DNA of 64,000 nt, taken from the NCBI GenBank assembly GCA_004352715.1, contig SCFE01000105.1:1412148-1476147 (forward strand). Reading direction: 5' to 3'. The DNA is from Hofstenia miamia (taxonomy: Eukaryota > Xenacoelomorpha > Acoela). Shown one piece after another: positions 60,442-64,000 of this stretch. A model generated the notes under the pieces. That model made no database searches. It was given only the letters and a program-made list of their open reading frames with translations, and had not been told where the DNA came from. The translations under genes and the position numbers were made by a program. Position 1 is the first letter of the stretch; each line of letters starts with the position of its first letter.

Positions 60442-60545
60442 CAGTGCCGCTTTTACCGGGACAGTCCCGATATTAAGTTTACTGTCCCGCTGTCCTGACA
60501 TGTTCTCTCGAGACACAGAAACGTTCCGATTTTTATTTAAATCCC
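60442..60545. repeat. hAT-like element fragment (CAGTGCCGC start)
   Basis: Starts CAGTGCCGCTTTTACCGGGA with an internal inverted ACCGGGACAGTCCCG/ACTGTCCCGCTGTCC hairpin. It looks like one end of a hAT-type MITE cut by later insertions. A possible outward end CCAGGGATGGACATGGACTG (complement of about 61200-61219) may belong to another element. Confidence 0.4.
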
Positions 60546-60604
60546 TAAATCAACGTTTCACGGAGATATCTTGTTGGCTAATAAATTATTCATCGCACTT
60601 TCAC

Positions 60605-61100
60605 CAGAGCTGCAACAGTGCTTGATTTTTGTAAACACGGTTCTACTCACGGCACAGCCAGGCAGGAGTTTCTAACATATTTTTGGGCAGCTCACGATTT
60701 TATATGTGCTCACAAGAAAGGTTCTTACAATGCTTGTCCTTTCAATCTAGCGCATTTTCTCTCTATCAAATAAAATGATTAAAGCAAGTTCATGTATGTT
60801 GTATGTATACACAACTAAGGTGATTATAAAAAATATATATAAACCACAGCGTTGCTAATCAAATAATTTCCTGTTTTTCACATGAAATGGGTTAAGCATT
60901 GACAGTTTTACAATTTTGGCAAAACATTTTTTTGATTTTTTTGTTTTTTAGACCAAAGTTGGGTAGATTACAAATTTATTACACAAGCTTCACGAGGAAA
61001 TGGAAAACTTAAATTGGCATACTTTAAATTATATGGTACTATAATGTAAAATTTCGAAATGTATTATTTTTACCAAATTATACAGCACTCACAGAATTTA
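60605..61100. mobile_element. hAT-like element, family C copy 2, partial
   Basis: The start CAGAGCTGCAACAGTGC and internal blocks (GGAGTTTCTAA-ATATTTTT, TATATGTGCTCACAAGAAA, GGTTCTTACAA, GCATTTTCTCTCTATCAAA, GGTGATTATAAA) recur in the same order in the element at 40361-41809. The right end could not be placed. Confidence 0.65.
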
Positions 61101-61429
61101 GATTGCCTTGCTTGCACTTTTGGGTAATAGTCCGTTTTCTTAATTCTCGGCAAATTCTTAGCAATACCTGCTTCCAAAAAAGAGCCGGCTCCGCCCTGAT
61201 CAGTCCATGTCCATCCCTGGATGAAACTTAAGATGGCACAGATACAATATTTATATTCATTGATTACTTAATAAAATCTTTTTAGTAAATCAATTTTGAA
61301 ACGTGCAAATTTAAATCTCTGTACATTATTCACGGTTATCACTGTAATGATTAATTTTTTACTTCACACTGGGTGTTCTAGACTGCAAAATTCCTATCAG
61401 AATACAAGTTGTAATCTAAATTGAGAAAT

Positions 61430-62290
61430 TATGAGGCGGTTGAGCAGTATTGCAATTAATCAGAAGCATATCAAACGTAGAAGCTTCTATTGCACATGCC
61501 TTATACCCTTCGCATATTAAACTTTTAGGTGTTCAGTGACTTTATTGCACTTTGTTAGAGTGACACCCAAGTAGCAGAATTTCGACACAAACTCTATCCT
61601 TTTACCACCGTATAGGAGAATGTCACCTGCTGATAGATGCCCACCCTTTCGGAATTTAACTACTTTAGTTTTCGACAGATTTACCTTTAGTTTATTAGTT
61701 TAACATTATGTCTGGAGTACTTGCAATGCGCATTGTATATCAGAGATGCTTTCAGACCAAATTGCTTAAATAATCTGTGTAAGCCAAACGCTCATAATCG
61801 CATAGCCCAATAATTCTCGGGAGATCTGCTGTGAACAATATAAACAGTAGTGGCGATATTTTCTCTGATTGAAGAACCTCTTTAACTTGTTCAACAGAAT
61901 CTGAAATGTTTTCATCCACACAAATCTGACTCAAATTGGATGCAAACATCGGCCATAGGATGGCAAGAAGCTTGGATGACACACCGTATTGTCGAAACTT
62001 TTGAAATAGTATACTTCTGTCGACGGAGTTAAAAGCTTTTTCATAATCCACAAAACAGCAATAGAGGTGACCCTTGTCAATTCGGCAAGTGGTTTTCACT
62101 TCTTCACGTAATATTCGAATAGCTTGTATTGTAGATCTTGACCTTCGATAACCAAATTGGTGAATACTATTGAAAATTGTCATTACATTGCTAACCAGCG
62201 CAATCAGGTGAATCTCGATTTCCTTAGCGTTTATATAATGGAATAAGTAATGAAGTCTTCTATTGCACAGGTATTTCCCCATTGTCAAAG
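61430..62290 (-). pseudogene. Non-LTR reverse transcriptase fragment
   Basis: The clean frame 62288-61752 reads HQFGYRRSRSTIQAIRILRE (QxGFRxGRST motif), LYCCFVDYEKAFNSVDRSIL (motif A with catalytic Asp), EVLQSEKISPLLFILFTADL (motif B; QGE is changed to QSE) and YERLAYTDYLSNLV (motif C; YADD is changed to YTDY). After a frameshift at about 61750-61700 it continues LKVNLSKTKVVKFRKGGHLS and GKRIEFVSKFCYLGVTLTKC. Loss of the second motif C Asp and the frameshift make it inactive. The group is jockey/CR1-like; the endonuclease is not visible. Confidence 0.85.
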
Positions 62291-64000
62291 CAGAAGTTAA
62301 AAATCAGAAAAAGAGCAAGCACTATCTCATTATAAGCGCTATAAGGGGAGCCATATAAGCACAAGCAGTCAATAGTGAAACTTGAAAAGGTGAAAGCGAC
62401 AATAAGCGATCAATTCACTGATAAGAAACAAGAGCTTTCATATTGGTTTTCCAGATATTTAAATTTAAGTATAAAATTTTGTCATTTTGTGTAGGATTCG
62501 CTGTTTACATATTATATGTCTGCAAATTTTATCCTATTAAACTTGCATGGCATAGATTTATATTTCTCAGTAAAGCATTAATGCTACATTCTTTGAATTA
62601 CACTGTTTGTCTATATCTTCTGTGAACTTTCTATGCTTGCCAACTTCCTCGTTTCTTTATTCTTCAATTATATCACTTGGGAAATTTTCTGTTTAACTTT
62701 GTTTATTAAACATTTAAGTCCAGAACATGCATTAAACCTATTGCAAGATATATGAATAAATTCTTAAAAATATGCTAAAATAAACAAAATATGAAATCCA
62801 TGTAATGTGTGAAAATATTTAAAGTAAAAAGAACAAAACAAGGGGCAGTTGCTCTTCACGTATTATTTGCAAACGGACACAGATATTTCTCACAAATCAA
62901 TTTTTTAATTTTGCTGTGGTAACTTGGCACATATACTTCTTACGAAACATGTATAATGTGCGTTATATGCAATTATTTGTCAAAATATGCATTTTTACAC
63001 ATCTAAACATGTAAATTATTGTTCTCATTATAACAAAAGACTATTTTGGAGACTGGTTATGGTCAAATAGATGCTACTCATTCAATAATAATAAATTTTT
63101 TATTGAAATGTGTCAAGTGTGACTCCTTAGTAAGTTCATCAATGAAACAGAATTTATTTTTTGAGAAATTCATTTTTTTATCTATTAACACAAAGCTATT
63201 CGGTAGCGGAATTTTAAAAAGTTAACATCAGTATATACCATTTACATCATAACATTGTGTTCAGAGCCGCACCCAGAGGGGGGAACTGGGGGAACGTCCC
63301 CCCCCCTCAACAGAGCACAGATTCTTCCATTCCTCATGAAATGTATGCTGGTATGGTAACATAGTACACATATATTAAGCAATGCTTCAAATCTATCTGC
63401 AGGGGTAAATAATTAATTTATATTGCAATTATTACAATAATTGGAAATCGATTAATCTATTGAATACTTTAGAAGAAGAAAAATTACAAATAATTTGCAA
63501 TTATTTAGGTTAACTAAGAACGTTCTCACAAGCATTAATGGATGAAAATCTTGGTGAAAAATAATAAAGTCCCAATTCGAAAATCATTATTGTCCTGCCT
63601 AGTAAATTAATACAGTATTGGCTATTGCATCTGTACAGCACAGTTTGATGACCAAAATATACATTATGCTTTCACTACCGAATTAACTTTTTTATATATT
63701 GAAGGCATAACATTAATCCTATTTCGCACCATTGCTATCTTTCTGTCACACACCTCATATTGTGGTGTCAAACTTAGAGATATTAAACAATGATCACAGC
63801 TTATACATAAGGTATCTATGCAGAACCAAATTTGCTTTTAGTGATTACGATTTCTGGCAACATTTAACTTAGATTTTTCTTAGTGCTAACAGAAGTATGA
63901 AGCACTCGAAATTTTGGTTGGTTATCTCACAACGATGTTTTTTCTTTTAAAAAAGTTTTTATGTGTTATGCTTGGTTTTTATGCTATGATTTCTTATCTA
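62291..64000. other. AT-rich stretch without recognisable gene
   Basis: Only short open frames. At 63262 a MITE-like start (CAGAGCCGCACCCAGAGGGG with a C-rich complement ending near 63309) is present without a partner end. Confidence 0.45.

Noticed and set aside
1-64000. CRISPR arrays, operons, bacterial defence or phage genes
   Set aside because: None seen. Spliced genes, microsatellites and eukaryotic transposons show this is animal nuclear DNA.

Overview
The window is metazoan nuclear DNA, most likely from an invertebrate. It is strongly AT-rich, has long introns and many (TA)n and (TAA)n microsatellites, and holds many decayed transposons of several superfamilies. It also contains several N gaps. 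The sequence does not fix the phylum. Lophotrochozoan, arthropod or another marine invertebrate are all possible.

The one host gene I can support well is the 3' part of a rhodopsin-family peptide GPCR on the + strand. It has four exons at 47890-48078, 54396-54613, 55127-55256 and 56097-56253. Splice phases agree at all three introns, and the exons cover TM3 to helix 8 with DRYYAI, the ECL2 cysteine and NPIIY. The loops resemble orexin/allatotropin-type receptors. The exons for the N-terminus, TM1 and TM2 were not found. A 190-bp open interval on the minus strand at 1199-1388 with good splice sites is a weak candidate for a second host gene.

Almost everything else recognisable is mobile DNA.
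- 1-4.7 kb: a dead Tc1-like element with IR/DR ends (1482-2734), and a long-TIR element carrying a telomere-like CCTAAA minisatellite (3926-4612).
- 5-13 kb: members of a hAT MITE family, a second MITE, a dispersed repeat pair, a transposase-like relic (8868-10011) and a mariner C-terminus.
- 19.6-21 kb: an R2/R4-type (restriction-like endonuclease) non-LTR retrotransposon inside a (TAA)n array, with a sister copy at 52984-54198 also in (TAA)n.
- 28-29 kb: a Penelope-like GIY-YIG relic beside (TA)n.
- 32.9-37.9 kb: a non-LTR retroelement (minus strand) interrupted by a hAT MITE, with a near-identical 935-bp segment present twice 3,230 bp apart across assembly gaps.
- 38.9-45.4 kb: a hAT MITE with a perfect 8-bp target duplication, a larger hAT-like element with a 129-bp MITE nested in it, and a pogo/Tigger-like element between (TA)n tracts.
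- 48-54 kb: the 6.3-kb intron of the GPCR, filled with a hAT transposase relic (carrying a 452-bp tandem duplication), a non-LTR C-terminus and the second R4-like copy.
- 60-62.3 kb: hAT-like repeats and another non-LTR reverse transcriptase relic.

One theme stands out. Transposons with a TA or TAA target preference sit directly against TA or TAA microsatellites at many places, so simple repeats appear to act as landing sites here. I see no cellular operon-like system, RNA gene or CRISPR.
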